64,000 bases of DNA from Acetobacter sp. UBA5411 (GTDB lineage: Bacteria; Pseudomonadota; Alphaproteobacteria; Acetobacterales; Acetobacteraceae). This document shows, piece by piece, positions 25,292-33,168 of the stretch. The notes beneath the pieces are model-generated. The model saw only the letters and a list, made by a program, of their open reading frames with translations. It was not told the origin of the DNA and ran no database searches. Numbering within the stretch: position 1 is the stretch's first letter; each line of letters starts with the position of its first letter. The position numbers and the translations under genes are program-made. The stretch is from assembly GCF_002409645.1 (NCBI RefSeq), contig NZ_DHNR01000017.1:1-64000 (forward strand), given 5' to 3'.

Positions 25292-26801
25292 CGCTCGTCG
25301 CCTCCACATCATGTTCAGGCTTGTCTTCCAGTGTGAGCAACTCGGTCGCGCTGGGGTCCAGGCCGTTCAGACCGGCGAGTGCACCGAGGGGAAGGGGACG
25401 TATCGGAGGTCGTCCCCTGAAAACCGGTGGCGTGGGGACGCAGGCACCATGAGCTTCCTCGATCAGGCGTGCTGCGGTGATCATGCAGTTGCGTCCCTGA
25501 CAGGGCCCCATGCCGCACCGTGTTTCACCGCGCAGAGCGTCCATGTTGCTGAATCCGGTGCGGATTTTCTCGCGCAGGGCTCCGGCGGTCAGTTCCTCGC
25601 AACGACAGACGATTGTGTTGTCGTCCGGCAGGGTGGCGGACAGACCCGGTGGGAAAGCTGTGTCCAGAAAAGGTCGGACAGACAGGGTTCTGTCAACGGC
25701 CTGCTGACTCTTGCTGGAAATGCCGCTGCCTTTGCCAAGTTCGGCGAGAATGGCCTGTGCTGTCAGTTGTCCATGCGCGATCGCGGCTTCTGCTCCCCCG
25801 ATCCTTCTGGCGTCACCCGTGATGCGGACAGCGCAGCGCTCCGGTTGAAGGTCAGGCGGCAGGGTGGATGAGGCGAGACCGTCCGGGGTTGTGCGCGGAC
25901 GCCAACTGGCGTTGGCCTGATCCCATTGCAAAGCTAGGCCGGCTCCATTGGGAATATCGATGGCAGGCACGATGCCGTCATGCACGACCAGCAGATCGCA
26001 GGCCTGACGCACTCTGAGTCCTTTGGCCGTAAAGCTGACGGCCTCGACCTTCTGTTCACCCTCGGCGGCGATGTCAGACAGGCCCGAGACCATGCGCACG
26101 CCAGCACGTTTCAGCTGTGCCAGCCATCCCAGTCCTTTGATCACTGGAAGGAGGCCATTTCTGCGCAGGTGACGCATAGCCCGCAGACCATCGGAAAAAC
26201 GGTCGGTGCGCGCGATGAGAGTTGGTTTCACGCCCAGCTTGTGAAGCTGTGTCGCCAACAACAAGAGCAAAGGGCCTGTTCCTACCAGAACGACGTTACC
26301 GGTCGGTTTGAGATTGCCTGCTTTCAGGAGTGTCTGGACGGCGCCCGCCGTCATGACACCGGGAAGTGTCCAGCCGGGAAAAGGCACGGGCCGTTCCATA
26401 GCGCCGTGAGCCAGAATGACAGTGGTGGCTCGGAGGTAGCCTGCGTCCACCCCGCGCAGCCATCCCACGGTCCCGTCCGGTCGGACTTCCCACACGGTTG
26501 TCAGGGGGCGGTAGTCGATGCGCGAGCTGGCGCGGAACCGTCGGATCAGGTCCGCTCCGGCGCGGTAGGCAGGACCAAGTGCAGCAAGAAGCTTCTGTTT
26601 GTCAGAGCTCTTTTGAGAAATGTTGTCTTCCAGATTGCGGAAGATCTGACCGCCCGGTGTCGGCTGCATGTCCAGCACGATGACCGAGCAGTTTGCTTCG
26701 GCCAGTTCGATGGCGGCTGTCATGCCTGCCGGACCGCATCCCACAATGATGATGTCAGCATCCATTGGCACGGAGGGGCGCATGTCGGTTGTCTGCGTCA
26801 T
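25275..26801 (-). CDS. ooxA: Opine oxidase subunit A (FAD/NAD-binding, with BFD-type 2Fe-2S domain)
   Basis: This 508-residue protein has an FAD motif IIIVGCGPAGMTAAIELAEA (about 18-37), a second nucleotide-binding motif NVVLVGTGPLLLLLA (about 175) and a C-terminal BFD-like [2Fe-2S] domain with cysteines in VCRCEELTAG and TRCGMGPCQGRNC (about 415-460). This matches the A subunit of octopine/nopaline oxidase and of HcnABC-type complexes, which pass electrons from the B subunit to an acceptor. The start ATG overlaps the small iron-sulfur gene stop (ATGA). Confidence 0.87.
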   Translation of the reverse strand: MTQTTDMRPSVPMDADIIIVGCGPAGMTAAIELAEANCSVIVLDMQPTPGGQIFRNLEDNISQKSSDKQKLLAALGPAYRAGADLIRRFRASSRIDYRPLTTVWEVRPDGTVGWLRGVDAGYLRATTVILAHGAMERPVPFPGWTLPGVMTAGAVQTLLKAGNLKPTGNVVLVGTGPLLLLLATQLHKLGVKPTLIARTDRFSDGLRAMRHLRRNGLLPVIKGLGWLAQLKRAGVRMVSGLSDIAAEGEQKVEAVSFTAKGLRVRQACDLLVVHDGIVPAIDIPNGAGLALQWDQANASWRPRTTPDGLASSTLPPDLQPERCAVRITGDARRIGGAEAAIAHGQLTAQAILAELGKGSGISSKSQQAVDRTLSVRPFLDTAFPPGLSATLPDDNTIVCRCEELTAGALREKIRTGFSNMDALRGETRCGMGPCQGRNCMITAARLIEEAHGACVPTPPVFRGRPPIRPLPLGALAGLNGLDPSATELLTLEDKPEHDVEATSDVPAE

Positions 26802-27103
26802 TGTGCGGAGTGTTCCAGAGCGACGGCGGCACCATTCTGACGACGGACCCGCATGCGGTCGCGGACGATTGTCAGGCAGGCCTGCTGATTACCGATGCCG
26901 TCAATTTCCACCAGACAGTCGAAGCACTGACCGATCATGCAGTAAGGCAGACGGGGCGCACCGGACACGGGCGTCAGTCGGTTGAACGCCACGCCAGCGC
27001 GCAGCAGGCAGGCGGCCACGCTTTCCCCCTTGCTGGCGGTGATCGGCTGATCATCCAGATAAACCGTTATGCTGTGCGTGAGTGGTGCGATGGGAGAAAA
27101 CAT
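26798..27103 (-). CDS. Opine oxidase small [2Fe-2S] subunit
   Basis: This 101-residue ferredoxin-like protein has an N-terminal beta-grasp start (SITVYLDDQPITASKGESVA) and cluster cysteines in PYCMIGQCFDCLVEIDG with a further Cys in NQQACLT. This is the spacing of the small subunits of HcnA-type and opine/proline oxidase complexes. It is the first of three consecutive oxidase genes that overlap each other, so a heterotrimer (small, A and B) is likely. It would relay electrons from FAD to the membrane chain. Confidence 0.87.
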   Translation of the reverse strand: MFSPIAPLTHSITVYLDDQPITASKGESVAACLLRAGVAFNRLTPVSGAPRLPYCMIGQCFDCLVEIDGIGNQQACLTIVRDRMRVRRQNGAAVALEHSAQ

Positions 27104-27180
27104 CTTAACTCTGCAATCGGAATGAGGAAGCGAAACCGGACGGTGTCCGTGAGAAAATCTTTCGGAATCTTCAGAATTTT

Positions 27181-28032
27181 TCAGTCATGGATTGAAATAT
27201 CCGTGCCAAACCATTTTTCAGACAGGGCCTGGTTCGTGCCGTCCCTGTTGACGGAAGCAAGTGCGGCATTGAAAGCGTTGCGGAGGGCGTCATCGTCCGG
27301 ACGGAACGCCATGTTGGTTGTGTCGGACCCGAGAACGCCGCCGGAAAATGTCGGACCCGTCATCACGAGGGAGCCCTTGGGAGCCGCTTCCATAAGGGTT
27401 TTGAAGGTTGTGACATTGGCGATTGCGATGTTTATGCGTCCGGCCGTCAGTTCGAGACCAAGTTGCTCGAAAGATGGATATTCCCGGACTGTCAGCCCTT
27501 GAAGGTAGGCTTCAGCAAAGACGGCGGCTGTGGAGCCTGTCTGAACGCCGATCACCTTGCCAGCGAAGGCGGCTTTCAGGGTGTCCAGCGCTGATCGCGC
27601 TGTCTGTGGCTCCTGAGTGAGATCGAAAGAGCTTTCCCCATACGGCAGATGCGCCAATGGGTCGGCGGCTGTTGTCAGAAAGCCATTGGGTGCGCGTGTA
27701 TAGGGAATGGAAAAAGAGACGACCTTGCTGCGTTCTTCCGTGACGCCCATTGAAGCGATGATGGCGTCGTACTGCCCGACACGCAGTCCGGGGATCAGAC
27801 CATTCCAGTCCTGCGTCACAACCCGACACGTTACCTTCATGCGCTGACAGAGAATGTTCACAAGATCCATTTCGTAACCGGCATACGAACCATCCGGTTT
27901 TGCAAAAGCCCAAGGAGGATAGGTGCCTTCCGTGGCGATGGTGAGTGTGCGCGAATACTCTTCAGCCCGACTGGAACCTGACCATGTCAGGAACATTCCT
28001 GCTATCGCAAGACAGGTCGCACGAAGAGGCAT
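27181..28032 (-). CDS. Periplasmic opine/arginine-type binding protein (NocT/OccJ-like)
   Basis: This 283-residue solute-binding protein has a signal peptide (about 1-23, MPLRATCLAIAGMFLTWSGS then SRAEE). The mature part opens LTIATEGTYPPWAF and has QDWNGLIPGLRVGQYDAI, a region matching the ligand-binding core of HisJ/ArgT-type proteins. The C-terminal region GPTFSGGVLGSD and LSEKWFGTDIS resembles nopaline and octopine binding proteins more than general arginine-binding proteins, by my recollection of the families. It is the promoter-proximal gene of the operon, 120 bases from the divergent LysR gene. Confidence 0.88.
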   Translation of the reverse strand: MPLRATCLAIAGMFLTWSGSSRAEEYSRTLTIATEGTYPPWAFAKPDGSYAGYEMDLVNILCQRMKVTCRVVTQDWNGLIPGLRVGQYDAIIASMGVTEERSKVVSFSIPYTRAPNGFLTTAADPLAHLPYGESSFDLTQEPQTARSALDTLKAAFAGKVIGVQTGSTAAVFAEAYLQGLTVREYPSFEQLGLELTAGRINIAIANVTTFKTLMEAAPKGSLVMTGPTFSGGVLGSDTTNMAFRPDDDALRNAFNAALASVNRDGTNQALSEKWFGTDISIHD

Positions 28033-28080
28033 TCATGATTTCCTGTTGATGGGTATGACAAAAAACTACGTAACTTCATT

Positions 28081-28142
28081 AGATTTTTAAATGCGATATC
28101 GGAACATATTTTTTCTTGGCAGAAAGCATAAGCTCAGCTTAA
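28081..28142 (+). repeat. LysR promoter segment, copy next to the regulator
   Basis: This is the partner of 19466-19527, in direct orientation, with about 79% identity by hand. It covers the intergenic region between the opine operon and its regulator. Confidence 0.7.
28129..28141. promoter_or_regulatory. Putative LysR operator (TAAGCT-C-AGCTTA)
   Basis: This 13-bp perfect palindrome with T-N11-A form lies ten bases before the LysR start codon and 97 bases before the divergent opine operon start. The position suits autoregulation and activation of the operon. Confidence 0.6.
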
Positions 28143-28151
28143 GCTTAACGG

Positions 28152-29058
28152 ATGCAGCCATCCCGTATTCCGTCCCTGAATTGGCTACGCGTTTTCGATG
28201 CAGCGGCACGGCATCAGAGTTTTGCCTCGGCGGGACGTGAGTTGAACATGTCGGCGGCTGCGGTCAGCCAGCAGATCCTTGCCCTTGAGACCTATCTCAG
28301 GAAACCGCTGTTTGTCAGAAGTCCCAACAGGGTCCGATTGACCGTGGAGGGGAATGAGTTTCTACCGACTGTGCAGGTATCTTTCGACTGTGCAGGTATC
28401 TTTGCGAGCCATTGAGTCGAAGACGGCTTCCCTTTTTCCAAGAAAAAATGAAGAGCGGATTTCTCTCGTTGCCAGTCAGTTGATGGCCATGAGCTGGTTG
28501 CCACGTCGTCTGGTCGCTTTCGAGCAGGCGCATCCGTCAGTTCGCATTGATCTGATCATAGAGGATATACAGCGTCACACCGAGCCGGATCTGGCGATCC
28601 GGTTTGATCATGGCATGTCCACGCTTTCGCATCCGGGCTGGCTGATGGGCATAACGCATGTTGTTGTCGGCAAGGCGCCGGATATCGAGGCCATAACAGA
28701 TGCCAGTGATATAACGGATTTCAGATTGTTGGATGTGCGGTCGCATGCGGTCGGGTGGAATACGTTGCTGACGCGATATCCTGGTATGGCCGATGATCCT
28801 GCCCTGACAGTTGAATCCGTTGATACAACGCCTCTTGCGCTCATGATGATCAAGGAAAGTCACGCATTGGCGCTGGTGCCTTGGCCCGCATCCGAAAATC
28901 TGGTGCAGGCGCTTGGGCTGGAAGTCTGTAAAACCATTCCGGCCATTCCGGGACTGGGCAATTATTATATAGAGCAGTTTACGGGACATGGCGCCCGGCC
29001 GATCATACACACGCTGTGTGAGGAGCTTCGCAAAGCGGCACGGGAAGCAGACTGTTGA
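28152..29058 (+). pseudogene. LysR-family regulator of the opine operon, frameshifted by a 19-bp duplication
   Basis: The N-terminal helix-turn-helix is intact (MQPSRIPSLNWLRVFDAAAR, then SAAAVSQQILALE), but the frame stops after 87 codons. A 19-bp unit, CGACTGTGCAGGTATCTTT, is present twice in tandem (28366-28384 and 28385-28403). Removing one copy restores a single frame of 295 residues, running FLPTVQVSLRAIES into the effector-binding domain (for example RISLVASQLMAMSWLPRRL), which is complete to 29058. The restored protein is of the GcvA/OccR/NocR type. The two partial frames could give a DNA-binding fragment and an effector domain without DNA binding. As sequenced, the activator should be inactive. 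Confidence 0.9.
28366..28403 (+). repeat. Perfect 19-bp tandem duplication inside the LysR gene
   Basis: Two identical adjacent copies of CGACTGTGCAGGTATCTTT. Since 19 is not a multiple of three, each gain or loss shifts the frame. Confidence 0.95.
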
Positions 29059-29207
29059 GTGTCTGGGAATAATAGTCTGTAAATTCGATGATCCACGCAA
29101 TCTGTCGGTATGCTTCACCGTTCCAAAATGGCGATATCGCATGGCACTGCCATGCTACAGATCGTTGAACACCTCTCTAGAGTCATGACGTCACTGTTCC
29201 GTTTCTT

Positions 29208-29942
29208 CTATTCATCAACACCAAGATGTTTCAGAAGCACTGAACGCAAGTGCACAAAAGCAGGATCGTAATGGCGTCGTGGGCGAGGAAGCGAAATGGA
29301 CACTTCAGCCCGGATATGCCCTTTTTCAAGCACGACAGCCCTATCCGCCAGCAGAAGCGCTTCGTCCACATCATGTGTTACCAGTAACACCGCGCTTTTA
29401 TGACGTTGCCAGAGGGCTGACACCAGATTCTGCATGTGCAGACGTGTCAGCGCGTCCAGTGCGGCAAACGGCTCATCCAGCATCAGGAATTTCGGTTCCC
29501 GAATGAGCGCGCGTGCAAGTGCGGCACGTTGAGCTTCTCCTCCGGACAAGGTCAGTGGCCAGGCGTCCGTGCGATGTCCAAGTCCCACTTCTTCCAGAAC
29601 CTGACGTGCGCCAGCGCGTGTTGCGCCAGCTTTTCCCAGCATCACATTCTGCCAGACTTTTTTCCATGGCAGGAGACGGCTTTCCTGAAACACGACAGCA
29701 GATTCCTGCGGGCATGAAATCTGTCCTTCCCTGACAGGATCAAGTCCTGAGAGGGCGCGGAGTAATGTCGATTTGCCCGAACCGCTCCGACCAAGGAGAG
29801 CGACAAACTCGCCTTGGGCAATATCCAGATTCAGTTTGTCCAGCACAGGAGAACCGTTTCCGAAGCGACGGCTCAGACCGCGCACACTAACTGCTGGCTG
29901 GAGATCAGTGGCGACCGGGGCCAAGGAAGAGATGTAGTTCAT
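29208..29942 (-). CDS. ssuB: Sulfonate/taurine-type ABC transporter ATPase
   Basis: This 244-residue ATPase has Walker A LLGRSGSGKSTLL (about 47-59), the Q-loop VVFQESRLLPWKKVW, signature LSGGEAQR, Walker B FLMLDEP and the switch His in VTHDVDEAL. ESRLLPW is characteristic of the SsuB/TauB/nitrate group. I placed the start at MNYISS (29942), which overlaps the permease stop (ATGA). The upstream in-frame extension lies inside the permease gene. Confidence 0.9.
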   Translation of the reverse strand: MNYISSLAPVATDLQPAVSVRGLSRRFGNGSPVLDKLNLDIAQGEFVALLGRSGSGKSTLLRALSGLDPVREGQISCPQESAVVFQESRLLPWKKVWQNVMLGKAGATRAGARQVLEEVGLGHRTDAWPLTLSGGEAQRAALARALIREPKFLMLDEPFAALDALTRLHMQNLVSALWQRHKSAVLLVTHDVDEALLLADRAVVLEKGHIRAEVSISLPRPRRHYDPAFVHLRSVLLKHLGVDE

Positions 29943-30817
29943 CCGATGTTCCCCGTCCGCTGGGCGTGAGCAGGACGCCAGACCAGCGCCCGGTGTTCCA
30001 GTATCCGCACGCACTGGTCAGAGATCAGTCCGAGAAGCCCATAGATGGCAAGACCCACAAAGATGATATCCGTGCGGAGGAAATCCTGTGCATCCATCAT
30101 CATGTGTCCGATACCACTGTCAGCGTTGACCTGCTCGGCCACGACAAGCATCAGCCATGAAATGCCGACTGCAAAACGGACGCCAACCAGCAGATCGGGC
30201 AACGCGCCCGGGAGGATCACGTCGCGGATCGTCTGGCTACGCGACAGGCGCAGGGTGCGTGTCATCTCAAGCAGTTTGGGGTCGATCGAACGGATGCCCT
30301 TGTGAAGGTTGAGATAGATCGGAAACGTGGAACCGAGAGCCACCAGAAGGATCTTTGGCGTTTCTCCGATGCCGAACCAGAGAATGAAAAGAGGAACAAG
30401 CGCCAGAACGGGCAGCGTGCGAAAAATCTGGAGCGGGGCGTCAACAATGTTTTCGCCAAGCCGGGATAGGCCGGAAATCAGGGCGAGACTGATTCCCGCC
30501 ACAAGAGCGAGAGAAAGGCCTGCAACGGCACGAAGAAGGGAGACACCCATATTGGTCGAAAGAGTGCCGTCCTGAACAAGGCTCCAGCCGGTACCCAGTA
30601 TCTGGATCGGAGACGCGACCAGTCTGGTGGAAAGCAGGCCGGTGGAGCAGGCAGCCTGCCAGCACAGGATCATCAGCAGGGGAGAGAGATAACGGGCGAC
30701 ATTCCGGTAAGGCGCTCTCCCAAGCCAGTTTCTTCGGGGGGAAGACAACGTGGCGACGGATGGGATGGCAAACCGGGATAGGGAAGGGGTGGTGCTGTGC
30801 TGGATTGCGCCTGACAT
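29939..30817 (-). CDS. ssuC: Sulfonate/taurine-type ABC transporter permease
   Basis: This 292-residue permease of the SsuC/TauC group has about six membrane helices. The coupling region reads FPIYLNLHKGIRSIDPKLLE, then MTRTLRLSR and DVILPGALPDLLVGVRFAVG. A longer-than-usual N-terminus (about 40 residues, Ser/Arg-rich) precedes the first helix, so a start inside the given frame is possible. It is transcribed with ssuB and away from ssuA. Confidence 0.9.
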   Translation of the reverse strand: MSGAIQHSTTPSLSRFAIPSVATLSSPRRNWLGRAPYRNVARYLSPLLMILCWQAACSTGLLSTRLVASPIQILGTGWSLVQDGTLSTNMGVSLLRAVAGLSLALVAGISLALISGLSRLGENIVDAPLQIFRTLPVLALVPLFILWFGIGETPKILLVALGSTFPIYLNLHKGIRSIDPKLLEMTRTLRLSRSQTIRDVILPGALPDLLVGVRFAVGISWLMLVVAEQVNADSGIGHMMMDAQDFLRTDIIFVGLAIYGLLGLISDQCVRILEHRALVWRPAHAQRTGNIG

Positions 30818-30864
30818 GGTCTGGTGACTCCACGCTGTCGTTATTTCAGTGAGCGCACTCTTTC

Positions 30865-30894
30865 ATATTTACACCCTCTCACAAGGTGAAATAT
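30865..30894. promoter_or_regulatory. Inverted repeat between ssuC and ssuA
   Basis: ATATTT-A-CACC pairs with GGTG-AAATAT around a nine-base spacer, with one bulged base. Its place in the divergent promoter region suggests an operator for the sulfonate genes. Confidence 0.4.
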
Positions 30895-30957
30895 TTTCAT
30901 ATCATTCATTTGTGTGATTTAATTGAATTGTGCGACATTAAGTGGTGGTTTTTGGGG

Positions 30958-31932
30958 ATGAAGCAGATAGCACCAAGCCGTCCGTTCAGGGCGCTTCACT
31001 TCTACACCGTGATCTCCATGCTGATGTTGGTCATTGGCGCATTTCCTGTCGCCTCGGCCTGGGCGGATGACGAACTGGTAGTCGCGGACCAGAAGGGGCA
31101 ACAGAAAGCCCTGATGCAGGCATCAGGCGTGGACAAGGACGTGCCCTATCATATCCGCTGGGTAGAATTTGAGGCTGCTGCACCGCTCCTTCAGGCTCTT
31201 GGAGCCGGAGCCGTGGACACGGGAATCGCTGGGGACGGTCCCTTCATTTTCGCATGGGGAGCGGGGTTACCCATTCGGGCCACGTGGCTGATTCCTCCCC
31301 GTGGCGGCGGCAAGGCGACCGCGGTGGTCGCGCCGGAGGGTTCTTCCATCACCAGTGCAGCCCAGTTGTCGGGCAAGAGAATTGCCACAGGCCGAGGGTC
31401 CATTGGTCATCTGCTGCTGCTGCGTCTGCTCGCTACGGGAGCCATTCCCGCTCCGGCGCCAAAAATCGTTTTCCTTCTTCCCGCACAGGCCAAGGCGGCG
31501 CTCGATACCCAACGTGTGGATGCATGGTCCACATGGGAACCCTATGTCTCCCTTGCTGTTGTCGCCGGGCATGGCCATGTCGTGGCCGATGCCGCTGACC
31601 TGATGCCGAACAACAGTTTCTTTGTGGCCAGCACGGAGGCTCTGACAAGCAAACGCGCCCATCTGGTGGATTTTTATCGCCGTATGACGGCTGCTTATGA
31701 GTGGGGAACCCGGCATCAGGCGGAGTATGCCCACATACTGGCCCGACAGACCGGAATTCCTGACGATGTGGCCGTTTCTGTTGCTGAAAAACTTATTGCC
31801 ACGCCCGCGCCCGTGACATCTGATACCATCAGAGCTGAGGCATCTGTTGTCGCTACCTATCGGTCCGCCGGTTTTGTTACGCGATCGGATGCTTTTGATG
31901 AAGCCTTTGAGCAGAATCTGACACCACCCTGA
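30958..31932 (+). CDS. ssuA: Sulfonate/aliphatic sulfur compound binding protein
   Basis: This 324-residue periplasmic protein of the SsuA/NMT1-like fold has a signal peptide ending in SAWADD, then DELVVADQKGQQKALMQASG. The motif VEFEAAAPLLQALGAGAVDT holds the ligand-facing EF-x(5)-EAL-type turn of this family, followed by GDGPFIFAWGAGLP. ITSAAQLSGKRIATGRGSIGH and DAWSTWEPYV are also typical. I chose the ATG at 30958, with GGGG just before it; a 24-residue upward extension is possible. It begins the plus-strand half of the sulfur locus. Confidence 0.88.
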   Translation: MKQIAPSRPFRALHFYTVISMLMLVIGAFPVASAWADDELVVADQKGQQKALMQASGVDKDVPYHIRWVEFEAAAPLLQALGAGAVDTGIAGDGPFIFAWGAGLPIRATWLIPPRGGGKATAVVAPEGSSITSAAQLSGKRIATGRGSIGHLLLLRLLATGAIPAPAPKIVFLLPAQAKAALDTQRVDAWSTWEPYVSLAVVAGHGHVVADAADLMPNNSFFVASTEALTSKRAHLVDFYRRMTAAYEWGTRHQAEYAHILARQTGIPDDVAVSVAEKLIATPAPVTSDTIRAEASVVATYRSAGFVTRSDAFDEAFEQNLTPP

Positions 31933-31953
31933 TGAAAGCGGATATTTTTGATC

Positions 31954-33117
31954 ATGGACGGATCACGGATTATCGAACCCACTCTTACTGAAATCGAAGT
32001 GCCGGACGAACTGGTCAGACGCTTTGCCGAGCGGGCCGCCGATCATGACCGCCGTGGTGAAATCGGATTCGATAATCTGGAAGATTTACGCAAGGCCGGA
32101 CTGCTTGCCCTGGCAGTGCCCCGCAGCCACGGGGGAGGCGGGATCACCCTGCGTCAGATCGCGCACATCGTTGCCCGTGTGGCGGAAGGCGATCCTTCCA
32201 CAGCCCTGATTCTTGCGATGCAGTATCTTCAGACTTTGGAAGTTGCTGTGTCCCGCACATGGTCCGAGGATGTGCGGAAGGAAGTCTTTGATTCCATCGT
32301 CCATTCGGGAGCGCTGCTCAATGGTCTGCGTGTCGAGCCGGAACTTGGCACACCGGCCCGCGGCGGCATTCCGGCAACACGGGTGCGACGAGAGGGAGAT
32401 CGCTGGCTGCTTTCCGGTCGCAAAATCTTCTCGACGGGTTCCTCGGCACTGCATTGGGGCATTGTCTGGGGCGCAACGGAAGAAGAAACGCCCCGTATCG
32501 GGCAGATTCTGGTGCCACTCGCCTCCCCCGGTGTTCGGATTGAGAAAAGCTGGCATCAGTTGGGGATGAGAGCGACGGGCAGTGACACCATCATCTTTGA
32601 AGATGTGGAGGTGCCAGAACGTTATCTCATCAATTTCCATGAGAGTGGTAGCAAACCTGAACCATCGATCCTCGCGACGGCGCATACGGCTGTGGTGGCG
32701 GCGCTTTATGATGCGGTGGCCCGCTCGGCACGAAACTGGCTGATTGATTTTCTGAACGCGCGCGTGCCCACGGCGCTGGGGCGTCCTCTTTCAACACTTC
32801 CGCGTTTTCACACTGTGGTGGGTGAGATCGATGGACTTCTTCTCACCAACAGAGCCTTGCTGGACAGTGTGTTTTCAAAAATAGCGGATGAAACCATCAC
32901 GCAGGTGGAAGCGGGGCAGATCAAGCGCCTTGTGACCGAAAACGCCATTGCGGCGGTGGCGCGGGCTGTGGAAGTGACAGGGAACCCCGGCCTCAGTCAG
33001 AACAATCCTCTGGAACGACATTATCGGAATGTCCTGTGTGGACGTATTCATACACCACAGGCGGATGCTGTTCTTGAAGCAGCCGGTCGGACAGCTTTTG
33101 AAGCCGTCAAGGGATAG
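31954..33117 (+). CDS. Acyl-CoA-dehydrogenase-like flavoprotein (SfnB/DszC-like)
   Basis: This 387-residue protein has the acyl-CoA dehydrogenase fold: N-terminal helical part with RKAGLLALAVPRSHGG, the middle beta domain with LSGRKIFSTGSSAL and GTPARGG, QLGMRATGSDTIIFEDVEVP, and the C-terminal helical bundle. The catalytic Glu of true dehydrogenases is not evident. This fits the flavin monooxygenase branch used in sulfur compound metabolism (SfnB, DszC), which often sits with SsuA-type transporters. A TTG at 31948 is an alternative start. It probably forms an operon with ssuA, 21 bases away, and may perform the C-S cleaving step or feed it. Confidence 0.85.
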   Translation: MDGSRIIEPTLTEIEVPDELVRRFAERAADHDRRGEIGFDNLEDLRKAGLLALAVPRSHGGGGITLRQIAHIVARVAEGDPSTALILAMQYLQTLEVAVSRTWSEDVRKEVFDSIVHSGALLNGLRVEPELGTPARGGIPATRVRREGDRWLLSGRKIFSTGSSALHWGIVWGATEEETPRIGQILVPLASPGVRIEKSWHQLGMRATGSDTIIFEDVEVPERYLINFHESGSKPEPSILATAHTAVVAALYDAVARSARNWLIDFLNARVPTALGRPLSTLPRFHTVVGEIDGLLLTNRALLDSVFSKIADETITQVEAGQIKRLVTENAIAAVARAVEVTGNPGLSQNNPLERHYRNVLCGRIHTPQADAVLEAAGRTAFEAVKG

Positions 33118-33168
33118 ACCCGGCATGGACGCACCAATGGAGTGACTTCCCTCAGCAGGAGACCAGTC

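Noticed and set aside
24146..27103. HcnABC hydrogen cyanide synthase as the identity of the three-subunit oxidase
   Set aside because: The subunit folds are shared, but linkage to an opine-type binding protein, arginase and ornithine cyclodeaminase fits opine oxidase better. It is kept as an alternative in the feature notes.
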